Of a DNA stretch of 64,000 nt, positions 48,652-56,738 are shown piece by piece. The stretch's first letter is position 1; each line of letters starts with the position of its first letter. The notes below the pieces were generated by a model, which saw nothing but the letters and a program-made list of their open reading frames with translations, was not told where the DNA came from and searched no databases. The position numbers and the translations under genes are program-made. Origin of the DNA: Rudaea sp. 3F27F6 (GTDB lineage: Bacteria > Pseudomonadota > Gammaproteobacteria > Xanthomonadales > Rhodanobacteraceae); the NCBI RefSeq assembly GCF_005503555.1, contig NZ_SCNG01000001.1:868001-932000 (forward strand). Reading direction: 5' to 3'.

Positions 48652-49485
48652 TCAATTCGCCGCCGCGACCGGGCCTTTCGCCGCCTGTGCGGCCAACCGG
48701 TCGAGCTCGGCCAGGAACTGCTTCGGATCCTGCGCCGCGTTGCCGTTCACCTGCACTCCGTACTCGTTGAGGATAGTCGGTGTGCCGCCGATGCCGATCT
48801 TCGTCGCCAGCGCGGTGGTTTCCGCGACCGGATTGGCGCAGGTCTTCTTGCCGGGATCCTGACCGTTCATCGCCGCGGTGTAGGCGGCATTGCGGTCCTG
48901 CGAGCACCACACGGCCTCGGCTTTCTTGTCCGCGCCCGGATGGATCGACAGCGGGAACAATACGTATTCCACCGCGATGCCGACCTGGTTGTAGGCCGCG
49001 ATCTGCTTATGGAACTGACGGCAGTACGGGCAATCCACGTCGGTGAACACGGTCACGGTGTGCTTGGCGTTCGCCGGCGCGAAGACGAGGCGCTTGCTCT
49101 GCGGCAGCGTCTTCAGCGCGGCGAGGCGGATTGCCGCCTGCGCGCGGCCGGTCAGACTGGCCTTCTGGGTCACGTCATAGACGTCGCCCTGGATCAAATA
49201 CTTGCCGTCCGCGCTGATGTAGACCACTTGGCCGTTGCTGACGACCAATTCGTAGAAGCCCGGCAGGTCGGACTTCGCCACCGCCTCCACTTTCGCGGTC
49301 GGCGCCAGCTTGGCGAACGCGTCGCGGACGATCTTTTCTTCACCGCCGGCCGCAGCAGGCGCCGCACTCGCCGTCGCCGCGGGCGCGCCGCTGCTGGTGA
49401 CGTCGGCAAACGAATTTCCGGTCTGCGCGAGGGCGGCCGACGCAAGAATCGCGAGACTGGCGGCGGTCAGGAACTGTTTGAACAT
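48652..49485 (-). CDS. dsbC: Thiol:disulfide interchange protein DsbC
   Basis: 277 residues with a signal peptide (MFKQFLTAASLAILASAALA) and an Ala-rich spacer. A small dimerisation domain (VRDAFAKLAPTAKVEAVAKS to VYDVT) precedes the thioredoxin fold with FTDVDCPYCRQFHKQI; CPYC is the active site. A second cysteine pair (AVWCSQD and KKTCANP) matches the structural disulphide of DsbC. It isomerises wrong disulphides in the periplasm, useful for Cys-containing secreton cargo. xerD lies upstream, the common xerD-dsbC pairing. Confidence 0.93.
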   Translation of the reverse strand: MFKQFLTAASLAILASAALAQTGNSFADVTSSGAPAATASAAPAAAGGEEKIVRDAFAKLAPTAKVEAVAKSDLPGFYELVVSNGQVVYISADGKYLIQGDVYDVTQKASLTGRAQAAIRLAALKTLPQSKRLVFAPANAKHTVTVFTDVDCPYCRQFHKQIAAYNQVGIAVEYVLFPLSIHPGADKKAEAVWCSQDRNAAYTAAMNGQDPGKKTCANPVAETTALATKIGIGGTPTILNEYGVQVNGNAAQDPKQFLAELDRLAAQAAKGPVAAAN

Positions 49486-49686
49486 GGCGGTACTCGTCAG
49501 GTTGGGCGGGCGAAGCGAACGATGTCCGACCCGCGCGGAAAGCGAAAGTTCGGTCTCGACTCAAGCTCGACTCAAGACCGGGAATGTCCGCAGATTCTTG
49601 CGATTATCGCATGCCCAATGCAATCGGGCCGATTTCGCCCGGACATGGACGTTCGCCCCGGATAACTGCGGCCGCGCCGCGCGATG

Positions 49687-50640
49687 TCAACCGCGCGGGT
49701 GATGCTCGGCATGCAAACGCTTGAGGCCTTCGCGCGCGACCAGGGTGTAGATCTGCGTCGTCGACAGCGAACTGTGGCCGAGCAGCATCTGCAAGGCGCG
49801 CAAATCAGCGCCGTGATTGAGCAGATGAGTAGCGAAACAATGCCGCAGCACATGCGGCGAGATGCGTTTGCCGTCGATGCCGGCCTTGGCCGCATGCTGC
49901 TTCACCATCGTCCAGAACATCTGCCGCGTCATCGCGCCCTTGCGCGTGGTGACGAAAACCGCATCGACCACCTTGCCGGCCAGCAGCACCGGCCGCGCGT
50001 CGCGGTAGTAGCGTTCGAGCCAGTCCTGCGCTTCCTCGCCGATCGGCACGAGACGGTCCTTGCCGCCCTTGCCGGTGACGCGCAGCACACCCTGGCGCAG
50101 ATTGACCTGGTCGCTGGCGAGATTGACCAGTTCGGACACGCGCAGCCCGGTCGCATACAACACCTCGAACATCGCGCGGTCGCGTAGGCCGAGCGGCGCA
50201 TCGACGTCGGGCGCGCGGATCAGCGCCTCGACCTGCGTTTCGGTCAGCGCTTTCGGCAACGGCCTCGGCAGCTTCGGCGTGTCGAGCAGCAAGGTCGGAT
50301 CGACCGTGATCGCACCGAGCCGCTGCTGCATGCGGTAGAAATGGCGCAGGCTCGACAGCAGCCGCGCGTTGCTGCGCGAGGAATAGCCGCCCTCGCTGCG
50401 TTCGGCCAGATAGCGGTGCAACTGTTCGCGCGTGCAGGCCAGCAGACTCGCGCCCGCACTCGCGCACCAGCGTGCGAGACCTTCGAGATCGCGGCGGTAG
50501 CTCGCCAGCGAGTTTTCGGCGAGCCCCGACTCCGACCACGCGCGCTCGAGAAAGCTCTCGATCAGCATGCGTTCGTCGTCGCCGAGCCGGTCGCTGACCC
50601 GCAGCGCGGCGTTCGCAGACTGTTTTGCGGATTTCTTCAT
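49687..50640 (-). CDS. xerD: Site-specific tyrosine recombinase XerD
   Basis: 317 residues from ATG 50640; the upstream ATG at 50733 gives a shadow-like lead. The SAM-like N-domain (about 18-105) is followed by the catalytic domain: ATGLRVSELVNL (Arg), VTGKGGKDRLVPIG (Lys), SPHVLRHCFATHLL (His-x-x-Arg), LLGHSSLSTTQIYTLV (His and Tyr nucleophile). Works with XerC at dif to resolve chromosome dimers. It is a housekeeping recombinase by its xerD-dsbC context, not the integrase of the nearby prophage. Confidence 0.93.
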   Translation of the reverse strand: MKKSAKQSANAALRVSDRLGDDERMLIESFLERAWSESGLAENSLASYRRDLEGLARWCASAGASLLACTREQLHRYLAERSEGGYSSRSNARLLSSLRHFYRMQQRLGAITVDPTLLLDTPKLPRPLPKALTETQVEALIRAPDVDAPLGLRDRAMFEVLYATGLRVSELVNLASDQVNLRQGVLRVTGKGGKDRLVPIGEEAQDWLERYYRDARPVLLAGKVVDAVFVTTRKGAMTRQMFWTMVKQHAAKAGIDGKRISPHVLRHCFATHLLNHGADLRALQMLLGHSSLSTTQIYTLVAREGLKRLHAEHHPRG

Positions 50641-50738
50641 GTTCGCGTCGAAGATAGACTTTGCGGCGGCATATCCGCCCAGACCCCGATGGTCGCCGTT
50701 CCCGCGAAGTCGCGAACGACGGCCGAAAAGCATACCCG

Positions 50739-51191
50739 ATGAACTCGATTCCCGAACGCAAAGCCGCCTCCCCCGCCCACCTCGGATGGCGCCTGACCGC
50801 TGCCGTCTACGATTTCCTGCCGCTGCTCGCGCTGTGGTTCCTCGCGTCCGGCATCGCCCTCGCGATCACCGGCGGTGCGCTCGACGTGCACCGCTTGGGC
50901 TACAAGCTGCTCGTGCAGATTTTCGTGCTCGGCGCGAGTGCGGCGTACTTCATCGTGTCGTGGATGCGCGGCGGCCAGACCGTCGGCATGAAACCGTGGC
51001 GCCTGCGCGTCGTCGGCGAGGACGGCGAATCGATCGGATTCCGCCGCGCACTGCTGCGCTTCGTCGTCGCCGTCGCGTCGCTGGCCGTACTCGGCCTCGG
51101 CTTTCTCTGGTGCCTGGTCGACCGCGAGAAGCGCAGCTGGCACGACATCGCCGCGGGCACTCTTCTTGTGCGCCTGGACAAGAATCCCTAA
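50739..51191 (+). CDS. RDD family membrane protein
   Basis: 150 residues from ATG 50739. Three to four hydrophobic segments with the RDD pattern: RLTAAVYDFLPLLALWFLAS (here Arg and Asp positions of the motif are R...YD), GGQTVGMKPWRLRVVGEDG, and the closing DREKRSWHDIAAGTLLV. The family is found in ion antiporters and uncharacterised transport proteins. It is divergent from xerD and convergent with lptG. In related genomes RDD genes often sit beside lptF/lptG, as here. Confidence 0.85.
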   Translation: MNSIPERKAASPAHLGWRLTAAVYDFLPLLALWFLASGIALAITGGALDVHRLGYKLLVQIFVLGASAAYFIVSWMRGGQTVGMKPWRLRVVGEDGESIGFRRALLRFVVAVASLAVLGLGFLWCLVDREKRSWHDIAAGTLLVRLDKNP

Positions 51192-51222
51192 GACCCGCGG
51201 CTTGCGCGCGGATGCTCAACGG

Positions 51223-51247
51223 CGCGGGCTCGACGAATCGAGCCGCG
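51223..51247. terminator. Hairpin between convergent RDD and lptG genes
   Basis: GGCTCGA and TCGAGCC form a 7-bp stem on a CGAA tetraloop, extended by CGC/GCG with one bulged G. It is the only structure in the 63-base gap between two convergent stop codons. No T-run is seen, so function is inferred from position. Confidence 0.4.
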
Positions 51248-51254
51248 ACGCCGA

Positions 51255-52391
51255 TCACGCATTTCTGCGGAAATAGACGAATGCCGCCACGGCAAGGAAC
51301 AGCGACGGCAAGGCATTCACCACGGCGAGGTTGAAATTGTAGACCGCACCCATGCTGACCACCGACTTCTGGAAGAAGTAGTAGCTGATCGCCAGCGCCA
51401 TGCCCATAAACAAGCGCTTGCCGAGACCGCCCGTGCGCAACGAGCCGAACGCGAAGGGCACCGCACAGAACGCCAGCACGAGCACATTGAGCGGATAGAA
51501 GATGCGGCCCCAGTAGGCGAGCTTGTAGCTGGTCGCGTCCTGGCGGTTGCGGTTCATGTAATCGATATTGCGTGCCAGGTCGGCCATCGACAGGTATTCG
51601 GGATGAATCATCGACACGGCGAGCACGCTCGGATCGAGCGCCGACTTCCACTGCGCGGTCTGTTCCAGCTTGCTCGTCGCCGAGCGGCCCGCAAACTCGG
51701 TGCGGCGCACGTCGTGCAGAGTCCATTCGCCGTCCACGTGGGTCGCCGTCTTCGCGATCGACAGGGCCGAGAGCTGGCCGATCGGAGTGAACTCGAACAC
51801 GCGCACGTCGGACAGTTCGATCGACGGCTGGCCGTTCTTGTTCGGCAGCTTGCGTCCGCGTTTGGCGTTGATCACCGCTTCGCCGTCGCGCGCCCACAGG
51901 GTACCGCCCTTGCCGATCGTCACGTCGCGATTCTTCGCGGTCAGCGCCAGCGCCTCGGCCTTCTGCTGCGCGCGCGGCGCAATCAGTTCGCCCATCAGCG
52001 CGACGAACACGGTCAACACGGTCAGTGCGAGCACCACCGAGGCGCAAATGCGCAGCTTCGACAGGCCGGCCGCGCGCAGCGCGGTCAACTCGCCGCTCGC
52101 CGCGAGCGCGCCCATGCCCATCAGGCCGCCGATCAGGCCGCCGTAGGCGAAGAACTGATACATGCGCCGCGGGATCGTCAGCAGGATATAGGTCACCGCC
52201 TTCGCCAGCGTGTAGTCGCCCGTGCCGACGTCGTTGATTTCGTTGACGAAGGCCATCATCGCGTCGAGCGCGACGACGACGAACCAGGCGAGCATCACCG
52301 CACCGATCACCGAAAGCGCGACGACCTTGTCGACCTTCTTGAAGCGCAGCCGGTCGAGGCCGCTGCGCGCCGCCAGCGCGAGGCTTGTCAT
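51255..52391 (-). CDS. lptG: LPS export ABC transporter permease LptG
   Basis: 378 residues from ATG 52391, coupled to lptF by an ATGA overlap; the frame to 52499 is shadow. Membrane segments at the N-terminus (KVVALSVIGAVMLAWFVVVA), two around YGGLIGGLMGMGALAASGEL (the ABC-facing coupling helix with the conserved ALRAAGLS), and three at the C-terminus, with a periplasmic jelly-roll between. With LptF and LptB it pulls lipopolysaccharide from the inner membrane into the Lpt bridge. Confidence 0.95.
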   Translation of the reverse strand: MTSLALAARSGLDRLRFKKVDKVVALSVIGAVMLAWFVVVALDAMMAFVNEINDVGTGDYTLAKAVTYILLTIPRRMYQFFAYGGLIGGLMGMGALAASGELTALRAAGLSKLRICASVVLALTVLTVFVALMGELIAPRAQQKAEALALTAKNRDVTIGKGGTLWARDGEAVINAKRGRKLPNKNGQPSIELSDVRVFEFTPIGQLSALSIAKTATHVDGEWTLHDVRRTEFAGRSATSKLEQTAQWKSALDPSVLAVSMIHPEYLSMADLARNIDYMNRNRQDATSYKLAYWGRIFYPLNVLVLAFCAVPFAFGSLRTGGLGKRLFMGMALAISYYFFQKSVVSMGAVYNFNLAVVNALPSLFLAVAAFVYFRRNA

Positions 52392-53731
52392 GCGGCCCCC
52401 TTCGCGAGAGCGGCTTTCGGCGGTTTCGGCCGCGGCAACTGCTGGCTGCGCCAGAGCAGGAACAATGCAACCAGCAGCACCGGAATATGCACCCACCACA
52501 TGCCGAGCGCGAAGCTCAGCTTGCCGACGCTGAGCTGGTTGCGCGCGATATTCATCAACGCGTAGTAGATCGACCAGGTCAGGAACGCGATGATCAAACC
52601 CGCATAGCGCGGCTGGCGCGGACTCGATTTCGACAGCGGCAGCGCGAGCATGATCAACACCAGGGTCGAGAGCGGCGCGGCGAGCCGCCAGTGCAGTTCG
52701 GTGCGCTGGACCAGGTCCGTACTGCGCAGGAGTTCCGAAGTCGGCGCCGCGCGCTTGACCGCGTCGGCGGTGGCATCGGGCTCAGACTCGGTCAGTTTGA
52801 CGTCGTTGCGCTCGTAGCGCAGCAGGCGGTAATTGTCCTGGCCGACGATGCCTTCGACGCGGAAGCCGTCGTTGAGGCCGAGGTAGCGTTCGGCGCCGTT
52901 GACGTCATGGTACAGCTCACCGTCGGTCGCCGTGACCACGTTGATGCGCACGCGCGGCGGTGCGCCCTTGTCGTCGGCATTCTGCGCGACCGCCTCTTTT
53001 TCGCCCGCCTCTTTCGCGCTTGCGTCCTTTGCCTCCTTATCTTTCTTGCTCACGTCTTTCGCGCTCACATCCTTCGCATTCTTGTCCTTCGTGCCCGCAT
53101 CCTTGGCACTGCTGTCTTTCGGATCTTTTGCGTCGGTGCCCGGCGCGGGGGCGTGCTTGTCGGCAAGCTCGGTGCGCTCGCTCGCGACAAACATTTTCTT
53201 GAACTTGGTGCCGTCCTCGTTCATCGCCTCCACGTACATCACACCGTCATTGTTCGGCAGCTCGACGAAACGCCCCGGCTCGAGGCCGGCGATGATCAGC
53301 GAACGATTGGCCTGCAGCACCAGGCTCTGCGACAGGCGCACCGCGGCTGGCGCGAGCCAGAACGAGATCAGCCCCATGACCGCGACCAGCGGAACCGCGA
53401 GCAGCATCAACGGCCGCAGCAGGCCGGTCATCGGCAAGCCGGACGCGGCGAACACGGCCATTTCGCTCTCGCGGTACAAGCGGCCATAGGCGAGCTGCAC
53501 GCCGATGAACACCGCGAGCGGCGCGAGCAGGGTCAGCGCGTCGACCGTGCGCAGGCCGATCAGGGTGAACAGCAAATCGGCCGGAATGCGTCCGCGCGCG
53601 ATCTTGCTGAGCAAATCGGCCACCGTGCCGCCGATGCTGACGAGCAACAGGATCGCGGTCGCGGCGATGAAGCTGATCAACAACTCGCGGGCGAGGTAGC
53701 GATCGATGATGCGCAGGGTGGGGAGTCGCAT
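52388..53731 (-). CDS. lptF: LPS export ABC transporter permease LptF with a charged insertion
   Basis: 447 residues from ATG 53731 (RIIDRYLARELLISFIAATA), well above the roughly 360 usual for LptF. The membrane parts are normal (YRESEMAVFAASGLPMTGLL coupling helix; six segments). The extra length is one block at about residues 190-256 in the periplasmic jelly-roll, almost only Lys, Asp, Ala, Ser and Glu with recurring AKD units. LptF works with LptG and LptB to extract LPS. Divergent from pepA with 261 bases between them, in which I see no clear promoter. Confidence 0.94.
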   Translation of the reverse strand: MRLPTLRIIDRYLARELLISFIAATAILLLVSIGGTVADLLSKIARGRIPADLLFTLIGLRTVDALTLLAPLAVFIGVQLAYGRLYRESEMAVFAASGLPMTGLLRPLMLLAVPLVAVMGLISFWLAPAAVRLSQSLVLQANRSLIIAGLEPGRFVELPNNDGVMYVEAMNEDGTKFKKMFVASERTELADKHAPAPGTDAKDPKDSSAKDAGTKDKNAKDVSAKDVSKKDKEAKDASAKEAGEKEAVAQNADDKGAPPRVRINVVTATDGELYHDVNGAERYLGLNDGFRVEGIVGQDNYRLLRYERNDVKLTESEPDATADAVKRAAPTSELLRSTDLVQRTELHWRLAAPLSTLVLIMLALPLSKSSPRQPRYAGLIIAFLTWSIYYALMNIARNQLSVGKLSFALGMWWVHIPVLLVALFLLWRSQQLPRPKPPKAALAKGAA

Positions 53732-53992
53732 GATGCGGTAAACTTCGTCTCTTGTGTGTGCGCCGCGGGCGTCGCGCGTCGCGATTGCACACGCAAGCAC
53801 GTTTACGCAGGCTTAATTGTAGCCGAGTCGGGCGACGCCCTCGCCCGCTCGACGCGCGCCGGCAGATCGTAGCGCCCGCGGATCGGGAAGCCTGCAGCCT
53901 CCGGGCGCGGCGCACGTTTCGCCCGGTTTTCCTTGCGCCGTTTGCCGCGCGCACTCGTTTTTCGCTTTTCATTCCATCGACACGGTAACGAA

Positions 53993-55501
53993 ATGACTCT
54001 TCAATTCAGCTTCGATCCGCACACTCCCGAAACCGCGGAAGCCCCCTGCCTCGTCGTCGGCCTGTATGACGAGCGCGTGTTTTCCGCGGCGGCCCAGCGC
54101 GTCGACGCGGCCGCGGGCGGTGCGCTCTCGCGCCTGGTCGAATCGGGCGATTTGTCCGGCAAACCCGGTACCGCGCAGGTTCTGTTCGGCCTCGCCGGCA
54201 TCAAGGCCGCGCGCGTGCTCGTCGTCGGCCTCGGCGAAGTGAAGAAATTCGATGCCGCGCGCTACGCACGTGCGAACGCCGACGCCGCGCGCGTGCTGAA
54301 AGGCCTGCCGATCGACGCCGCGCTGTCGTATCTCGCCGAACTCGACGTGCCGGGCAAGGATTTGACCTGGAAACTGCGCACCGCCGCGCTCGCCAGCGAT
54401 GCCCAAGCGTACAAGTACACCGCCACGTTCAAGCCGCGCGATCGTTCTGCGTCGGAGCGTACCAAGGCAACGGAACTGCGCGCGCTCGCATTCGCCGCGA
54501 CCGAAGCCGATGCGGGCGTTCTCGCCCAAGCCACCGCGATCGCCAAGGGTGTGCGTTTTGCGCGCGAACTCGGCAACCTGCCGCCGAACATCTGCACGCC
54601 CGCCTACCTCGGAGAGCAGGCGCAGAAGCTCGCTGCCGAACACGCCGGCGTCACCTGCGAAGTGCTCGAAGAAGCCGAGATGAAGAAACTCGGCATGGGC
54701 GCCCTGCTCGGCGTCGCCCAGGGTTCGGCGAACAAGCCGCGCCTGATCGTGCTGCAGTGGAACGGCGCCGCTGCGGGCGACAAGCCCTATGCGCTGGTCG
54801 GCAAAGGCGTCACCTTCGACACCGGCGGCATCTCGATCAAGCCGAGCGCCGGCATGGAAGAAATGAAATTCGACATGTGCGGCGCGGCCGGCGTGCTCGG
54901 CGCGTTCCTCACCGCGGTCGAGTTGAAGCTCAAGCTCAACCTCGTTTGCGTGGTGCCGGCCGTCGAGAACATGCCCGGCAGCAACGCACAGCGGCCGAGC
55001 GACGTGGTCACGACCATGTCGGGCCAGACTGTCGAAGTGCTCAACACCGACGCCGAAGGCCGCCTGATCCTGTGCGACGCGCTGACCTACGTGCAGAAAT
55101 ATCAGCCGCAGGTCATCATCGATGCAGCGACCCTGACCGGCGCCTGCGTCGTCGCGCTCGGCAAGCATGCGAGCGGCCTGATGACCACGGACGACGAACT
55201 CGCCGACCAACTGCTCGCCGCCGGCAATGCCACCCTCGACCGCGCCTGGCGCCTGCCGCTCTGGGACGACTACCAGAGCCAACTCGAAACCGGCTACGCC
55301 GACATCGCCAACATCGGCGGCAAGTACGCCGGCGCGATCACCGCGGGCTGCTTCCTCGCGCGCTTCACCGAAGGCTACCGCTGGGCGCACCTCGACATCG
55401 CCGGCAGCGCATGGGACGAAGGCCGCAAGGGTTCGGCGACCGGACGCCCGGTGCCGCTGCTCGTGCAATATCTGCTCGACAGAGCCGAGAGTCGGGAATA
55501 G
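53993..55501 (+). CDS. pepA: Leucyl (cytosol) aminopeptidase
   Basis: 502 residues from ATG 53993; an earlier ATG at 53933 adds a Phe/Arg-rich lead. M17 signatures are complete: VGKGVTFDTGGISIKPSAG with metal-binding Lys and Asp, MKFDMCGAA, and the family signature NTDAEGRLIL. It removes N-terminal residues from peptides using two metal ions, and in relatives also binds DNA as a Xer accessory factor; xerD is 3 kb away. The extreme C-terminus DRAESRE is encoded by the start of the ATTCGGG-type repeat. Confidence 0.95.
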   Translation: MTLQFSFDPHTPETAEAPCLVVGLYDERVFSAAAQRVDAAAGGALSRLVESGDLSGKPGTAQVLFGLAGIKAARVLVVGLGEVKKFDAARYARANADAARVLKGLPIDAALSYLAELDVPGKDLTWKLRTAALASDAQAYKYTATFKPRDRSASERTKATELRALAFAATEADAGVLAQATAIAKGVRFARELGNLPPNICTPAYLGEQAQKLAAEHAGVTCEVLEEAEMKKLGMGALLGVAQGSANKPRLIVLQWNGAAAGDKPYALVGKGVTFDTGGISIKPSAGMEEMKFDMCGAAGVLGAFLTAVELKLKLNLVCVVPAVENMPGSNAQRPSDVVTTMSGQTVEVLNTDAEGRLILCDALTYVQKYQPQVIIDAATLTGACVVALGKHASGLMTTDDELADQLLAAGNATLDRAWRLPLWDDYQSQLETGYADIANIGGKYAGAITAGCFLARFTEGYRWAHLDIAGSAWDEGRKGSATGRPVPLLVQYLLDRAESRE

Positions 55502-55585
55502 AGATTGGAGATTCGGAAGAGCGCGCCTGATGCGCTCTTCCGCCTTACTCAATCCCGAATCTCAAATCTCGAATCCCCGCTCTCG
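55493..55585. repeat. ATTC-rich repeat with central 10-bp hairpin between pepA and holC
   Basis: GAGATTGGAGATTCGG on the left and AATCCCGAATCTCAAATCTC with CGAATCCCC on the right are roughly inverted. In the middle GGAAGAGCGC and GCGCTCTTCC form a perfect 10-bp stem with a 7-base loop (55515-55541). The left end is the 3' end of pepA. May limit transcription from pepA into holC; no T-run follows. Confidence 0.65.
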
Positions 55586-55588
55586 ACC

Positions 55589-56011
55589 ATGCCTCGCGCC
55601 GACTTTTATCTCATCGCCAAGCCGCGCTTCCGTGACGATCCGTTGCTGCTCGTCTGCGAACTTGCCAAGCGCGCGTTCGAGTCGGGCCAGCCGACCCTGA
55701 TCCTCGCACGCTCGGCCGACCAGGCCGACGCGCTCGACGAGAAACTCTGGGAATTCGACGAACAGGCTTTCGTCCCGCACCAGATCGCCGGCGACGATGA
55801 CGACGCCATCACGCCCGTGCTGATCGCAGCACCCGGCATCGCCACCGCCGACCGCAGCCTCGTCATCAACCTGCGCGACGAATGCGCACCGGGCCTGTTC
55901 GAACGCGTCCTCGAAGTCGTGCCCGCCGACGAAGCAGAACGCCTCGGATCGCGCGAGCGCTGGAAAACCTACAAGGCGGCGGGGTTTGAGGTGAACAAGC
56001 ACGACATGTGA
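55589..56011 (+). CDS. holC: DNA polymerase III chi subunit
   Basis: 140 residues from ATG 55589, the family length; the upstream ATG at 55505 lies in the repeat. Text such as MPRADFYLIAKPRF, LACELAKRA-like VCELAKRAFESGQPTLILA, and DEKLWEFDEQAFVPH matches HolC, which links the clamp loader to SSB. pepA-holC is the usual order. In relatives valS normally follows, but here a repeat element and a prophage module follow instead. Confidence 0.9.
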   Translation: MPRADFYLIAKPRFRDDPLLLVCELAKRAFESGQPTLILARSADQADALDEKLWEFDEQAFVPHQIAGDDDDAITPVLIAAPGIATADRSLVINLRDECAPGLFERVLEVVPADEAERLGSRERWKTYKAAGFEVNKHDM

Positions 56012-56049
56012 CGGGGGCTGCGCTTTGCTTTCGTGTAGGTTCAAGAGCT

Positions 56050-56602
56050 AGAGCTTCCACTCGCCCTGCGGGCGAGCGGCTTACTTTCTCTGCTCGTGCA
56101 GAGAAAGTAAGCAAAGAGACACGCCCCAGAACATTGCGCCCTTCGGGCTCCTGCCCGAAGGGTCCGCGTCAGCGGCCGGGTTCCGCTAATTGCACATCCC
56201 TGTGCAATAGCGGAATCGGCGCGATCCATCGCGCCGACCCTAGCGGGCCTTTTCGTCCGCTGCCGCCGCAATGTAATGGGGACCCGGAAGAGCCGGAGCA
56301 GCGCGCATCCTGCGCGCCCAAGCAACAGCCGCCTTCGTAGGTACGGCCCTTGATCTGTCTTTTGATCTCGGGTCCCCGTCAGCCGCGGCGAGGGCATGAC
56401 GGATTCGCCCGCTAGGGTCGCGCGCAGGATGCGCGCGAGTTCGCGAATGGACACGGATGTCCATCGAGCGAACCCCGGCATGACCTCGCGAACTCGCAGC
56501 GAAGCTGCGAGCGCGGCTCCCGGGGTGTGTTCTCTTTGGTTACTTTCTCTTGCACAAGCAAGAGAAAGTGACCCGCTCGTCCGCAGGACGAGTGGAAGCT
56601 CT
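56050..56602. repeat. Highly structured ~553-bp intergenic element with ~70-bp terminal inverted repeats
   Basis: The left end 56050-56119 and the right end 56531-56602 are imperfect inverted copies, beginning AGAGCTTCCACTCG and ending GCAAAGAGA / CCAAAGAGA. Each end holds two hairpins, CTCGCCC-TGC-GGGCGAG and a TTACTTTCTCTGC stem on the left, CTCGTCC-TGC-GGACGAG and a CTTTCTCTTGC stem on the right. Inside are further perfect or near-perfect stems at 56139-56162, 56181-56215, 56217-56236, 56439-56473 and 56493-56511. Long-range inverted pairs are 56237-56248/56407-56418, 56278-56286/56369-56377 and 56301-56317/56420-56436. The open frames across it read like translated hairpins and have no credible starts. 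It may be a non-autonomous repeat or a structured RNA; nothing in it encodes a transposase. Confidence 0.85.
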
Positions 56603-56685
56603 GCTCCTAAAGCACAAAAGAACCAAAGCTGATGCGGCGCGCGATAACTGCGGCCGGAATTGCTTGATAACTGCATCGTCCAAAG

Positions 56686-56722
56686 TTTTCGCCATGCAAA
56701 ACAAAATGCCGCATGGCGAAAA
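56686..56722. repeat. Perfect 12-bp hairpin beside the prophage methylase gene
   Basis: TTTTCGCCATGC and GCATGGCGAAAA are exact inverted copies around a 13-base loop. It starts 17 bases after the stop of the methylase gene and lies near the outer border of the prophage module. No strong T-run follows on the minus strand, so it is either an unusual terminator or a protein-binding/junction site. Confidence 0.6.
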
Positions 56723-56738
56723 TCCTACCTGATCAGCG

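Noticed and set aside
49555-49582. Tandem 11-bp CTTGAGTCGAG copy between dsbC and xerD
   Set aside because: Only two copies and no further structure; too little to call a regulatory site.
49687-50640. The tyrosine recombinase as the prophage integrase
   Set aside because: It matches XerD throughout, neighbours dsbC as usual for xerD, and lies 6 kb from the phage genes with core genes between.
56041-56676. Open frames across the structured element on both strands (for example 56041-56676 minus, 56008-56340 plus)
   Set aside because: They translate hairpin DNA into Arg/Ser/Ala-rich text with mirrored peptides at the two ends and lack ribosome sites; treated as spurious.
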